A DNA stretch of 23,928 nt from JALFST01 sp022779285 (GTDB taxonomy: Bacteria; Bacillota; Clostridia; Tissierellales; Peptoniphilaceae): the NCBI GenBank assembly GCA_050313895.1, contig JBNPMI010000018.1; one strand, 5' to 3'. Positions 1 through 9,295 of this stretch are shown in pieces. The stretch's first letter is position 1. The number at the start of each line of letters is the position of its first letter. Both the position numbers and the translations under genes were made by a program. A model generated the notes under the pieces. The model saw only the letters and a list, made by a program, of their open reading frames with translations, was not told the DNA's origin and searched no databases.

Positions 1-49
1 CTTCTGTCGTTTTCCTCATGAAAAACCCACAAGAGTTCATGATTGCGTG

Positions 50-58
50 TGGTATAAT
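50..58 (+). promoter_or_regulatory. Extended -10 promoter of the PBP-response regulator-kinase operon
   Basis: A perfect extended -10 element (TGG followed by TATAAT) lies about 60 bases upstream of the penicillin-binding protein start. No good -35 hexamer is visible at the right distance, which is normal for extended -10 promoters. It leaves a leader of roughly 55 bases that ends in a GGAGG ribosome binding site (about 111-115). Seen directly; its use as a promoter is inferred. Confidence 0.55.
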
Positions 59-120
59 AATCAAAAATATAACATCACGCAGTTATCTGTGCATATCAAA
101 TATTCCAGACGGAGGTTTTC

Positions 121-3111
121 ATGGTAAAGAATTTTTTATCGAAGATCGGAAGAATCATAGGCATTCTTTTTCTATGCTTGATGATTTTTTTGGCGATTTT
201 ATGCGGATATCTGGCCGGCTCCATGCTGAAGGTTGCGGAGGCTGCCCCGAAAGTAAATCCTGATACCTTGCTTTCCGGCTTAAATGAAAACTCAACAATT
301 GTAGACAGCTCGGGAAATCTGGTCGAGCAGATCGAAACCGCAGAATACAGAAAAATCGTACCTTATGAGCAAATTCCGAAAAATCTGGTAAATGCTTTTA
401 TCAGTGCCGAGGATCGTCGCTTTTATGAGCATAACGGTGTTGATTTCATCGGAATTTTGGCTACGGTCAAGGATTTCTTCTCTTCGGGAAATATGCGCGG
501 TGCCTCTACGATTACGATGCAGCTTGCGCGCGATATGTACTTAAATAAGGATGTCAACTGGATTCGCAAGATACAGGAAATTTTTGTGGCGCTTCAAATC
601 GATAAGATGATGACCAAGGATCAGATTATGGAATCCTATCTGAATCGAATTTTCTTCGGTCAGAACGCATACGGTGTCGAGGCCGCTTCACAAATTTATT
701 TTTCAAAAAATGTACAAGATCTCAATCTTGCACAGTGTGCGGCGCTGGCCAGTATCGTCCCCGCACCGAGCCATTATGCGCTCTATGTCACCTATCGTCC
801 TTCTCAGGTCAAGGATGAGCGCGTACTTGGAGAAACCTCCATCAACGGAGAACGATATATGGCGATTTACAACCCTCCTGCCTATGAGCGTGAAAAATAT
901 GTTCTCAAAGAAATGCTTAAAAACGGATATATTTCGCAGGCGGAATACGATGAAGCGGTCAATACGGATGTTGCTGCTACCATCCAGCCGCCAACAAAGC
1001 GTGCGGATAATATTTCCAACTATGTAACACAGCTTGTTCGTGATCAGGCCATTTCTGTTCTCATGGATTCTCAGAACATCACGGAAACCGAGGCAAGGCA
1101 GCTTCTTCTCTATGGCGGATTGACCGTAACGACAACGGTGGATATGGATTTACAGCGCAAGCTTCAAGACTATGTAGGTTCTATTCAGCGAACCGTCTCC
1201 GGAACCGTAAGCGGTTCTTCCGGAGATCTCGCCATCAATGTCTCTCTCGACAGCAATGGAAATCTTTTGAACAGAAATGGAAATTTGATCTACTATAAAC
1301 GCACCAATCTCCTGGACAGCAACAATCAGGTTGTCATTCCTAAAAGTCAGTATACCTTTGATAATTCCAATAATCTTATCATTCGCCCGGGTCGCGTCCG
1401 CGGCTATAACGGCTATTTGGATATTACGGACATGTATGATTATGATGAAAATGATGTTCTTCGCGTCTACCGTGTGGGAACAATTCCCATCAATGCGGAT
1501 TCCCTATCCGTGGATGGAGAAGGCATGATCACCATTGCCGCTAAATTTCTGCAGGAAAGCACCACGCCTCTCTACACGGTCCGAGATGACGGCGCTCTGA
1601 TTTTGAATTCCGAATACTACGATGTGGATCAAAGAGGCACAATTCAGCCGCAGATCGCCATGACCGTTCTCGACACAAAAACGGGTGAGGTGCGCGCGGT
1701 AATTGGCGGACGTGAATCGGATGAAACCTTCTATTCCAATCGTGCCACCGACTTTCCGAGACAGCCGGGATCTTCCTTCAAGCCTCTTGCGGACTATACC
1801 GGCGCCATTGCTCTCGGATATAACCAGGGCGCAGTCATGGATGATGTTCCCTACCAGATGCTCGATGGCAATCCATGGCCCCGTAACGTTACCGGGAGAT
1901 ATCAGGGATTGATGAATATGTATGATGCATTAATCATCTCCTCCAACCCTGTTGCTGTAAGATGGCTCGAAAAAATCGGAATGGATGTATCCAAGGAATA
2001 TCTCACTCGATATGGAATTATCGACCGAAATCATCCGGAGCGTGATCATTTTGTAGAAGCCTCGGAGGATGCCGCACATAATGACGAAAATCTTTCCATG
2101 GCTATCGGCTCCCTGACAACAGGTGTCACAACGCTGGAGATGGCAAACGCGTATCAAGCTCTCGGAAACAACGGCACAAGAAATCAGGCTCTTTGTATTT
2201 CAAAGATCACCGACAACAGTGGAAAAGTATATTTTGAAAACAAGCATACCGCAATCGAGGTAACAAAGCCCGAAGAAAACTATCAGCTGCTCGACATTCT
2301 TAAAGATTACGTTACCGTAGGATATACAAAAAACTATATCAGCAAGACGAATATCGATGTTGCCGGAAAAACCGGTACGACCAATGATCAGCGCGACTTC
2401 TGGTTCTGCGGCACCTCCCCCTATTACTCGGTTGCCATTTGGACCGGACCGGATAACGGACAGCTTTCCTTAAAGGGCGATTCCGGAATTGCTGCAAGGC
2501 TTTTCGCACAGGTCAATGCCATCTTAAATGAAGGAAAGGAAGCTGCCGAATTTGAAATTCCGGCAGGACTGCACGAAGAAGAAATCTGCATGCTCTCCGG
2601 TATGAAGCCGACTGCCGCATGCAAATCCGATCCCAAGCATGGCGTCAAGACCGTTCTGGTAAGCGACGCGACTGCACCGAAGGAAGAGTGTAATGTGCAT
2701 GTCATCCGGGAAATTGATGTTCGAAACAATCTGCTGGCCAATGATAATTTGCCCGGCTTCCTGAAAGCATCCCGCGTCTTTATTCAACGTCCCGTTCCCT
2801 ATGATCCGTCGAAATTCAACGGAATTACGCCGGAGGATTGGAGCTTACAGGTTCCGACCGCATATTCGAATTTGCCAAGCGTTCTGCAGCCATCCACGGT
2901 AACAAACCCTGACGGCTCTACCACGGTCAGAACCTATGATATGAATGATGGAAGCTTCGTCGATGTCACCACCTATCCGGATCAAAGCAAAAAAACCGTT
3001 TATTATGATGCGGCCGGCAATGTTCTGAGAGAGCAGGTGACGGAAGCGCCCTCCGCCCCCAGTACGGATGCGCCGAACAATAATACGAACCAGCCTGCAC
3101 CCGCGAATTAG
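121..3111 (+). CDS. Class A penicillin-binding protein (PBP1A-type glycosyltransferase/transpeptidase)
   Basis: Bifunctional cell-wall synthase of 996 residues that polymerises glycan strands from lipid II and cross-links the peptides outside the membrane. One N-terminal membrane anchor lies at about residues 9-35. The GT51 domain follows, with the SAEDRRFYEHNG motif (likely catalytic Glu97) and GASTITMQLARD. About 150 residues of linker domain separate it from the transpeptidase. The penicillin-binding domain has SSFK (nucleophile Ser551, Lys554), an SSN triad and KTGTT (Lys750). The C-terminus is a low-complexity Pro/Asn/Ala/Thr tail typical of an exposed, disordered end. The start is set by GGAGG six bases upstream. 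It is the first gene of the plus-strand group, 15 bp before the response regulator, so the two-component pair may control or sense wall synthesis (inference). Family assignment is firm; the exact PBP subtype is not. Confidence 0.96.
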   Translation: MVKNFLSKIGRIIGILFLCLMIFLAILCGYLAGSMLKVAEAAPKVNPDTLLSGLNENSTIVDSSGNLVEQIETAEYRKIVPYEQIPKNLVNAFISAEDRRFYEHNGVDFIGILATVKDFFSSGNMRGASTITMQLARDMYLNKDVNWIRKIQEIFVALQIDKMMTKDQIMESYLNRIFFGQNAYGVEAASQIYFSKNVQDLNLAQCAALASIVPAPSHYALYVTYRPSQVKDERVLGETSINGERYMAIYNPPAYEREKYVLKEMLKNGYISQAEYDEAVNTDVAATIQPPTKRADNISNYVTQLVRDQAISVLMDSQNITETEARQLLLYGGLTVTTTVDMDLQRKLQDYVGSIQRTVSGTVSGSSGDLAINVSLDSNGNLLNRNGNLIYYKRTNLLDSNNQVVIPKSQYTFDNSNNLIIRPGRVRGYNGYLDITDMYDYDENDVLRVYRVGTIPINADSLSVDGEGMITIAAKFLQESTTPLYTVRDDGALILNSEYYDVDQRGTIQPQIAMTVLDTKTGEVRAVIGGRESDETFYSNRATDFPRQPGSSFKPLADYTGAIALGYNQGAVMDDVPYQMLDGNPWPRNVTGRYQGLMNMYDALIISSNPVAVRWLEKIGMDVSKEYLTRYGIIDRNHPERDHFVEASEDAAHNDENLSMAIGSLTTGVTTLEMANAYQALGNNGTRNQALCISKITDNSGKVYFENKHTAIEVTKPEENYQLLDILKDYVTVGYTKNYISKTNIDVAGKTGTTNDQRDFWFCGTSPYYSVAIWTGPDNGQLSLKGDSGIAARLFAQVNAILNEGKEAAEFEIPAGLHEEEICMLSGMKPTAACKSDPKHGVKTVLVSDATAPKEECNVHVIREIDVRNNLLANDNLPGFLKASRVFIQRPVPYDPSKFNGITPEDWSLQVPTAYSNLPSVLQPSTVTNPDGSTTVRTYDMNDGSFVDVTTYPDQSKKTVYYDAAGNVLREQVTEAPSAPSTDAPNNNTNQPAPAN

Positions 3112-3126
3112 TCGAAAGGAGAGAAC

Positions 3127-3822
3127 ATGTCACGAAAAATTCTCCTCGTTGAAGATGAACAAGGAATCTTAAATATTGAAAAAGCCTATCTTCTCAAGGA
3201 AGGCTTTCAGGTGGAAACCGCTATGGACGGCACAACTGCTCTTGCTCTGTTTCAGGAGCAAAATCCGGATCTCATTGTCCTTGATCTCATGCTGCCCGGT
3301 CTCTCCGGCGAAGAGCTGCTCTCGAGAATACGCGAAGCCTCCAATGCGCCGGTCATCATTGTCAGTGCAAAGTCCGAGGAGGACGATCGCGTAAATAATT
3401 TGCGCAACGGTGCGGATGATTATCTGGTCAAGCCCTTTTCTGCACGAGAATTTGTGGAGCGTGTCAAAGCGGTTCTACGCCGTCTTCCTGAAGAAGAGGA
3501 GGCGCAGGTGCTGCGGACCAGGGACGGCTGCCTGCGAATTGATATCCAAAGCATGCGTGCTTTCCGAAATGATGAAGAGGTGCACCTCACAAAAAACGAA
3601 TTTCTTATCGTCGAAACGCTTTTTACGCACCCCAATAAAATATTCACGCGTGATGAAATCATAGAAGTAGCCTTTGGGATCGATTATGAGGCTTTTGACA
3701 GAGCGATTGATACTCATATCAAGAATATCCGCCAAAAGCTGGAGGAGGATCCGAAAAATCCGAAGTATATCAAAACCGTATATGGCGTCGGCTATCGGGC
3801 TGGAGGCTTTGATGAAGCTTAG
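3127..3822 (+). CDS. OmpR/PhoB-family response regulator
   Basis: DNA-binding response regulator of 231 residues. The receiver domain (1-120) has the acidic pair Glu9/Asp10, the phosphoacceptor Asp53 in VLDLMLPG, Ser80 of the switch and Lys102 in YLVKPF. A winged-helix effector domain occupies about 130-228 and ends in the typical TVYGVGYRAGG hairpin. The start is supported by AAAGGAGAG a few bases upstream. It lies 15 bp after the penicillin-binding protein and overlaps the histidine kinase by 11 bp, so the pair is cotranscribed and probably translationally coupled. The regulon is unknown; position suggests an envelope-stress role, but that is inference. Confidence 0.95.
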   Translation: MSRKILLVEDEQGILNIEKAYLLKEGFQVETAMDGTTALALFQEQNPDLIVLDLMLPGLSGEELLSRIREASNAPVIIVSAKSEEDDRVNNLRNGADDYLVKPFSAREFVERVKAVLRRLPEEEEAQVLRTRDGCLRIDIQSMRAFRNDEEVHLTKNEFLIVETLFTHPNKIFTRDEIIEVAFGIDYEAFDRAIDTHIKNIRQKLEEDPKNPKYIKTVYGVGYRAGGFDEA

Positions 3823-5176
3823 AACCCGTATGACCCTGCAGGTAGGCGCCGTTATTTTATCCGCGATCATCATTCTTTCCATAGGAATGATGATCGTCTT
3901 TTCATCTACCTTTGAAAACTATTTACGCAATTTTCAATCGGAGAAAATGCACAGCATCATCACCGATTTGAGTGAAATTATTCGAGAGGAAAATATTGAT
4001 CTGGCTTCCTCGGAGTTTCATGATCGATTGGACTATTACGCGCGTGATACCAATATCAATATCAGCATTTTGGATCGCTCCTCCCGCATCGTAGCCACTT
4101 ATTCCGGACTCAAAAAACAAACCTCCCCTGCCATTCGGATTGAGGAATATCAGCTGATCGACAGTCAAAGAAATCCTCTGGGCAGCATGCTGGTCACCTA
4201 TGACTCCCAGGATCCGGAGGTTGAAGTAGCCGTAAACACGTTTCGTGCCAAATCTCTCGGTTCGATGGCGGCACTTCTTCTTGGCTATGCGATTCTTTCC
4301 GGTGTTCTCGGATATTCCATGTCCCGGACGGTTACCACGCCTATAGAATCCTTGACGAAAAAGACGAACGAGCTTCGAAAGAAAAATTATAAAACCACAT
4401 TTGATTCCTCTAATATCACGGAGATCCAGGAGCTGAGTGCAAATTTGCAATTTCTTGCCAATACCCTGGATCAGCAAGAGGAAGCAAGACAGAATTATGC
4501 ACAGGATATTTCCCACGAGCTTCGAACACCGCTAACCAATCTTCAGCTTCATTTGGATGCCATGGAGGACGGTGTTATTGCTACAGATCAGGACTCGATT
4601 CAGTCATTGCGATCCAATGTAAATCAGCTGACATCCATTGTAGAACGCTTGCGCAGCACGTTTGCGGATGCATCTATGATTTCCAATGCAAAATGGGAAA
4701 ACGCAAATCTGTCCATGCTGTTAAATGAGTGGATTGACGGTTTTGAGCCCATGATTGCAAAAAAAAATGCATCCTTTCAACGTGTCATTGAAAAGGATGT
4801 CAATTTAAAAACGGACCCGAAGCTTGTACGGCTCGTAGTCAGCAATCTGATATCCAATGCCATTAAAGCGATTGATACGAAAGGTATTGTCCGCGTGATC
4901 TTAACTCACACGCGTAATGAGGTTCTTCTCACAGTTGCGGATAATGGTGTCGGACTCAGCTCCGATGAGATCAAGCATTTATTTGATCGATTCTATCGTG
5001 TAGACAGCTCCCGAAATCGGCAATTAGGCGGCCAGGGACTCGGCCTGGCCATTACAAGAAATATCGTTACACAGCTGGGAGGCCGCATTCACGTGACCAG
5101 CCGTGTCGGAAAGGGAGCCACCTTTCGAGTCTCTTTGCCGACAAGGCTTTTTTCCGATCAGAGAGATACAAACTAA
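3812..5176 (+). CDS. Sensor histidine kinase (HAMP-HisKA-HATPase)
   Basis: Membrane sensor kinase of 454 residues, partner of the preceding regulator. The ATG at 3812 is chosen because TGGAGG sits just before it inside the regulator gene and because it places the first membrane helix at residues 9-31; a longer in-frame extension exists upstream but lies inside the regulator gene. An extracytoplasmic sensor domain of about 115 residues follows, then a second helix (about 151-170), HAMP, and HisKA with the H-box SHELRTP (His235). The ATPase domain has the N-box SNLISNAIKA (near 345), DNGVGL and GQGLGLAI. It ends by overlapping the convergent dusB gene by 4 bp, so no room exists for an ordinary intergenic terminator. 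The signal sensed cannot be read from the sequence. Confidence 0.94.
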   Translation: MKLRTRMTLQVGAVILSAIIILSIGMMIVFSSTFENYLRNFQSEKMHSIITDLSEIIREENIDLASSEFHDRLDYYARDTNINISILDRSSRIVATYSGLKKQTSPAIRIEEYQLIDSQRNPLGSMLVTYDSQDPEVEVAVNTFRAKSLGSMAALLLGYAILSGVLGYSMSRTVTTPIESLTKKTNELRKKNYKTTFDSSNITEIQELSANLQFLANTLDQQEEARQNYAQDISHELRTPLTNLQLHLDAMEDGVIATDQDSIQSLRSNVNQLTSIVERLRSTFADASMISNAKWENANLSMLLNEWIDGFEPMIAKKNASFQRVIEKDVNLKTDPKLVRLVVSNLISNAIKAIDTKGIVRVILTHTRNEVLLTVADNGVGLSSDEIKHLFDRFYRVDSSRNRQLGGQGLGLAITRNIVTQLGGRIHVTSRVGKGATFRVSLPTRLFSDQRDTN

Positions 5177-6180
5177 GAGAAGAGCAAAGAGAGAATGGAG
5201 CGAATTTCTGATAAATTCTCGGTTCGCATAAGCTCGGTGCGCGCTTTCGCGGCTCCTTTCAGACCCGCAATATACCATGCTAAATTTTTCCGCATAAAGA
5301 GAATAGCGGCATGTTGCCCACGCATCGCAATTTCCTGCTCATAATGCTCTTGTATCACTTGAAATCGCTCCCGAGCAGTAGGATGCACCACCTTTTCTCC
5401 CTTCATGGCCTGCCGGATCTCTCGGAACAAAAATGGATTTCCCATAGCGCCGCGCCCGATGGCGATCCCGTCGCAATGTGTCTCGGATATCATCGACTGC
5501 GCACTTTGCGGGGAATTGACATCCCCATTCCCGACAACAGGAATCGTCAGTGCATCCTTGAGCTTTGCAATCGCCTCCCAATTTGCGCTGCCCGAATATT
5601 GCTGACAGGTAGTTCGCCCATGTAAGGTCACGTGAGCCGCTCCCTCCTCTTGTGCAATTTTTCCGATTTCGAGATAGTTTTGGTGCTCCTCATCCCATCC
5701 CAGGCGGAATTTGACGCTCACCGGTTTTGAGGATGCCTTTACCATTGCTCCAATGACTTTACCTGCCAGAATCGGATCCTTCATCAATGCGGAGCCTTCC
5801 CCGTTTTTTACGATTTTCGGTGCCGGACAGCCCATGTTCAAATCGATGCCGACAAACTCCGATCGAAGATTCAGCTTTTCCCGGATCACTTTTCCCATAA
5901 TCTGAGGATCCTTCCCGAAAATTTGGCAAAAAATGTGATTTTCGGACGGATCTGTATTCAATAAAAGTTCTGTTCGTTCACTATCATAATATAGACCGCT
6001 TGCCGAAACCATTTCCGTCACGGCAAAGTCAGCTCCCATGGCAAAGCATAGAGAGCGAAAGGGTCTGTCGCTTACACCCGCCAACGGAGAAAGACCGATC
6101 GGAATTCTTCCTTCAGGAAAACTCCGATCGACCTGCCCTTGTGCGTGTGGATCTTGCGTCTTTTGTAAATCAAAGTCCAT
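5173..6180 (-). CDS. dusB: tRNA-dihydrouridine synthase, DusB type
   Basis: FMN-dependent reductase that makes dihydrouridine in the D-loop of tRNA, 335 residues, cytosolic. The TIM-barrel start has SPLAGVSDRPFR, followed by the catalytic-cysteine motif NMGCPAPKIV (Cys118). FMN and phosphate binding elements are VTLHGRT, VVGNGDV and GIAIGRGAMGNPF. The C-terminal helical domain carries MRKNLAWYI. An AAAGGA ribosome site lies about six bases before the ATG. About 20 extra N-terminal residues precede the usual family start. It is the last gene of the long minus-strand operon, 21 bp after coaX, and the coaX-dusB neighbourhood is common in clostridia. The DusB subgroup is likely rather than proven. 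Confidence 0.93.
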   Translation of the reverse strand: MDFDLQKTQDPHAQGQVDRSFPEGRIPIGLSPLAGVSDRPFRSLCFAMGADFAVTEMVSASGLYYDSERTELLLNTDPSENHIFCQIFGKDPQIMGKVIREKLNLRSEFVGIDLNMGCPAPKIVKNGEGSALMKDPILAGKVIGAMVKASSKPVSVKFRLGWDEEHQNYLEIGKIAQEEGAAHVTLHGRTTCQQYSGSANWEAIAKLKDALTIPVVGNGDVNSPQSAQSMISETHCDGIAIGRGAMGNPFLFREIRQAMKGEKVVHPTARERFQVIQEHYEQEIAMRGQHAAILFMRKNLAWYIAGLKGAAKARTELMRTENLSEIRSILSLLFS

Positions 6181-6201
6181 GGATTTCCTTTCCGAGAGAA
6201 T

Positions 6202-7023
6202 CTACCGTTTTGCTTTTACGGTACGATCATACACAATTCGAAGTCCGAAAAGGGTCAAATCTCTCTCCACCACATCCAAATGCTTCAGGTTTTGATTCAG
6301 AAGATTTGAAAATCCTCCTGTGGCAATCACCCTCGGCTTTTTTTGGGTGTTTTTCTGTATTTCCTCGATAATGGACTCCGTGATTCCGTCAATCAGCCCC
6401 AAATATCCACGAACAATGCCCACCTGCATCGCTTTTTCCGTATTGTTTCCTATGGATGTATCCGGGATTTCCAGCTCGACACGCGGCAGCTTGGATGTTC
6501 CCACGGTTAGGGCTCTTGCGGCAATTCCCATTCCCGGCGCAATCGAACCACCGAGATATTCTCCGTTCGCACTCACCACATCATGTGTAATCGCTGTACC
6601 GACATCAATCAGGATTAATGGAGAGCCGTCTCCGAACAACTCTAAACCGGCAACGGCATTGATAATTCGATCCGCTCCGACCTCACGAGGATTGTCCACG
6701 CGAAGGATCAGCCCCGTTTTAGTTCCTTCGCCCACGATCATGGGATCAATGCCCAGGTAGCGGACACAAATTGTTGTCATCTGATGCACAAGCTCCGGAA
6801 CAACGCAAGCAATGATTGCTCCATCAATCTTCGGATTCTCGTCATAGAGGTAGCCCAGAATCCCCGCCAGTTCGATCCCATATTCATCAGATGTTTTGGA
6901 TGGATTGGATTGAAGGCGCCATTGATGCTCAATGACATTTCCCCGAAACAATCCAAATGTGATATTGCTGTTTCCTACATCGATTGCGAGCAATAGCCCG
7001 TCTTTTGTGTTTTTTGGTTTCAT
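6202..7023 (-). CDS. coaX: Type III pantothenate kinase
   Basis: Phosphorylates pantothenate, the first step of coenzyme A synthesis; 273 residues, cytosolic. It has the acetate/sugar kinase-like fold motifs of the CoaX family: DVGNSN (Asp15), GADRI (116-120), DVGTAIT (Asp140) and GGSIAPG (158-164). CoaX enzymes are known for needing a monovalent cation and resisting feedback by CoA. The ribosome site before the ATG is weak (AGAAG), and only 10 bp separate it from the upstream transporter gene, so translation may be coupled to that gene. The pairing with a transporter S component suggests uptake and trapping of pantothenate in one unit (inference). Confidence 0.95.
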   Translation of the reverse strand: MKPKNTKDGLLLAIDVGNSNITFGLFRGNVIEHQWRLQSNPSKTSDEYGIELAGILGYLYDENPKIDGAIIACVVPELVHQMTTICVRYLGIDPMIVGEGTKTGLILRVDNPREVGADRIINAVAGLELFGDGSPLILIDVGTAITHDVVSANGEYLGGSIAPGMGIAARALTVGTSKLPRVELEIPDTSIGNNTEKAMQVGIVRGYLGLIDGITESIIEEIQKNTQKKPRVIATGGFSNLLNQNLKHLDVVERDLTLFGLRIVYDRTVKAKR

Positions 7024-7033
7024 AGGCTTCTAA

Positions 7034-7645
7034 TCAGTGTTGCACCGACTCTACTTTCTTTTTTTCACCGGATGGAATGACCTTGCATAGCGGAACTGCG
7101 ATCACTGTTGCTGCAATGGCCTCCGGAATGCCATTTCCGGCACAGATTCCCAAAACGAATTTCAAAACCGTTGACTGTTCAATATTCATTGCCTCCGCAA
7201 GCTGCGGCGCATAAAGAATATACATCATTCCCATCACCATTACCGTATGAAGTACGGTTCCGAGAAATGCCGGAACGCCATAGGCAATTGACCAATGCTG
7301 TTTTTTCAGCGTATTGGCTAAGAGTCCCACAATCACACCGAAAAGGACACGCGGTATGATACTGATCATAGGATTCATCAGTGCAAAGGAAAGCGGACCG
7401 CTCATCATCTGAAGAGCCTTGATACAGGAAATCAATCCGAAGCAAAGTCCAAGGATGAGACCGTATTGCCAGCCGCCGACAATCGCGCCCACAACTACAG
7501 GAATATGCATCGTGGTGACGTTGATCGGCCCGATGGAGATAAATCCAATAGATGTGAGATTGAGCAACAATAGAATGGCCAGAAATATGCCCAGACGTGT
7601 CAGGTTATGGGCACTGAAAAACTCTTTCCGTGTACGATAATTCAT
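7034..7645 (-). CDS. ECF transporter S component, probably for pantothenate
   Basis: Integral membrane protein of 203 residues with about six hydrophobic segments. The first segment (about 16-36) leads into a block rich in Gly and Pro with TTMHIPVVVGAIVGGW near residues 44-59, followed by YGLILGLCFGL. This arrangement is typical of energy-coupling-factor substrate-binding subunits of the DUF3816-like family, which recruit a shared EcfA/A'/T module. Neither the ATPases nor EcfT are encoded here, as expected for group II ECF systems. Pantothenate is proposed only because coaX follows by 10 bp. An AGAGGAGG ribosome site precedes the ATG. Riboflavin or another vitamin remains possible. Confidence 0.8.
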   Translation of the reverse strand: MNYRTRKEFFSAHNLTRLGIFLAILLLLNLTSIGFISIGPINVTTMHIPVVVGAIVGGWQYGLILGLCFGLISCIKALQMMSGPLSFALMNPMISIIPRVLFGVIVGLLANTLKKQHWSIAYGVPAFLGTVLHTVMVMGMMYILYAPQLAEAMNIEQSTVLKFVLGICAGNGIPEAIAATVIAVPLCKVIPSGEKKKVESVQH

Positions 7646-7669
7646 TTTGTCCTCCTCTGAGTCCTTTCT

Positions 7670-9274
7670 TTATTTTTCCCGATGCTTCATGCTCGCTTCG
7701 ATAAAGCCCATAAAAAACGGGTGCGGAGCGTTGGGCCTGGATTTGAATTCAGGATGGAACTGGCTTGCAATGAAAAACGGATGATCGGTTCTTTCCACGA
7801 TTTCCACAAGGTTGCGGGAAAGCTGCATTCCGCTAAACCGCAAAGTGGACTCCTTTTCGAAACGATCACGATACTTGTTATTGAATTCGTAGCGGTGACG
7901 ATGGCGCTCTACGATGTCATGGCGACCATAAAGACGATATGCCAGAGAATCATCCGCCAAATGACAGTCATAGTTGCCTAAACGCAGAGTACCGCCCAAA
8001 TCCTTGACCTCCTCCTGCTCCTTCAGCAATGAGATCACAGGATTTTTCGTATCGGGATCAAATTCTGTAGACTCCGCATCCGCCAGTCCCAACTCGTTAC
8101 GCGCCGATTCGATGACTGCAATCTGCATCCCCAGGCAGATTCCTAAGTATGGAATCTGATTTTCTCTTGCATAGCGAGCTGCTGCGATCATCCCCTCGCT
8201 GCCACGCTCTCCAAATCCTCCGGGCACAATGATGCCATCGATATCGGCAAAAAATTCACCGGCATTGCTGTCCGTAATTTCCTCTGAATTCATGTAATCC
8301 ACTTCCACGCGTGAACCTAAATTGTATCCGGCATCATAAAGCGCTTCATAAACCGAGAGATAGGAATCCTTAAGCTCCGTATATTTTCCCACAAGAGCGA
8401 CACGGACAACCTCTGATGCCTGCTTGAAGGAATCACACATTGCCTTCCACTGATCGGTATAATCGGTACGAGGAGTGAGCCCAAAGTGCTTCAGCACATA
8501 TTGATCTAAGCCCTGCTCCCGAAATACGAGGGGCACCTCATAGATCAGCTCGACGGTTTTGGACTCGATAATCGCTTCCCTCGGCAGATCACAGAAGAGC
8601 GAAATCTTCTCAAAAATATCTTCTGTAATTGGCTCCTCTGCACGTAGGATAAAGACATCCGGCTTAATGCCATAGCTCATCAGATCCTTAAAGGAGTGCT
8701 GTGCCGGTTTTGTCTTGAGCTCCGAGGTACCGGGAATGGTCGGAATCAGGACGGTGTGCATGAAAAGAACATTTTCCGGTTGCTGTGAGTGAATTTGACG
8801 AATCGCCTCAATAAATGGCTGTGATTCAATATCACCTACGGTGCCTCCAATTTCCGTAATAATGAAATCAGCCTCCGATTCCTCCGCAACACGATAAATC
8901 TTATCCTTGATCTCATTGGTAACATGAGGAATGACTTGAACCGTCTTTCCCTCATATTCGCCCTCTCTCTCCTTGCGAATGACATTCTGATAGATACGAC
9001 CGCTGGTAATGGACGAGTTTTTTGTCAGCTCCACATCAATAAAACGCTCATAATGCCCTAAATCCAAATCCGTTTCACCGCCATCGCGGGTGACAAAAAC
9101 CTCACCATGCTGATAGGGACTCATGGTACCCGGATCGACATTCAAATACGGATCAAACTTCTGCATAAAAACGGAAAAGCCATTGTCCTTTAGCAGCCTG
9201 CCCACGCTTGCGGCGCTGATTCCTTTTCCGATGCCGGAAACGACACCCCCTGTTACGAATATAAACTTCGACAT
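7670..9274 (-). CDS. pyrG: CTP synthase
   Basis: Aminates UTP to CTP using glutamine and ATP; 534 residues, full length for the family. The synthetase domain opens with FVTGGVVSGIGKGISAAS, followed by EIGGTVGDIESQPF. The class I glutamine amidotransferase domain (from about 290) has PGGFGERG, the nucleophile Cys380 in GICLGMQ, and His507/Glu509 in HPEF. The start codon follows AAAGGA and AGGTAGG. It lies 21 bp after the small membrane-protein gene and 24 bp before the transporter gene. Because it sits within a long operon, any control by pyrimidine levels would have to act from an internal signal; none was recognised. Confidence 0.97.
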   Translation of the reverse strand: MSKFIFVTGGVVSGIGKGISAASVGRLLKDNGFSVFMQKFDPYLNVDPGTMSPYQHGEVFVTRDGGETDLDLGHYERFIDVELTKNSSITSGRIYQNVIRKEREGEYEGKTVQVIPHVTNEIKDKIYRVAEESEADFIITEIGGTVGDIESQPFIEAIRQIHSQQPENVLFMHTVLIPTIPGTSELKTKPAQHSFKDLMSYGIKPDVFILRAEEPITEDIFEKISLFCDLPREAIIESKTVELIYEVPLVFREQGLDQYVLKHFGLTPRTDYTDQWKAMCDSFKQASEVVRVALVGKYTELKDSYLSVYEALYDAGYNLGSRVEVDYMNSEEITDSNAGEFFADIDGIIVPGGFGERGSEGMIAAARYARENQIPYLGICLGMQIAVIESARNELGLADAESTEFDPDTKNPVISLLKEQEEVKDLGGTLRLGNYDCHLADDSLAYRLYGRHDIVERHRHRYEFNNKYRDRFEKESTLRFSGMQLSRNLVEIVERTDHPFFIASQFHPEFKSRPNAPHPFFMGFIEASMKHREK

Positions 9275-9295
9275 CCTACCTGGTCCTTTCGTTTC

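Noticed and set aside
2424..2787. Open frames on the minus strand inside the penicillin-binding protein gene
   Set aside because: They are antisense to the region after the KTG motif, with no ribosome site and no family features.
3674..3811. In-frame N-terminal extension of the histidine kinase (46 codons)
   Set aside because: It lies wholly inside the response regulator gene, has no ribosome site and would put a basic non-family segment before the first membrane helix; the ATG at 3812 has TGGAGG.
5125..5155. GCC-loop-GGC followed by TTTTTT at the end of the kinase gene
   Set aside because: Only three base pairs; too weak for a terminator and it lies inside the coding sequence.
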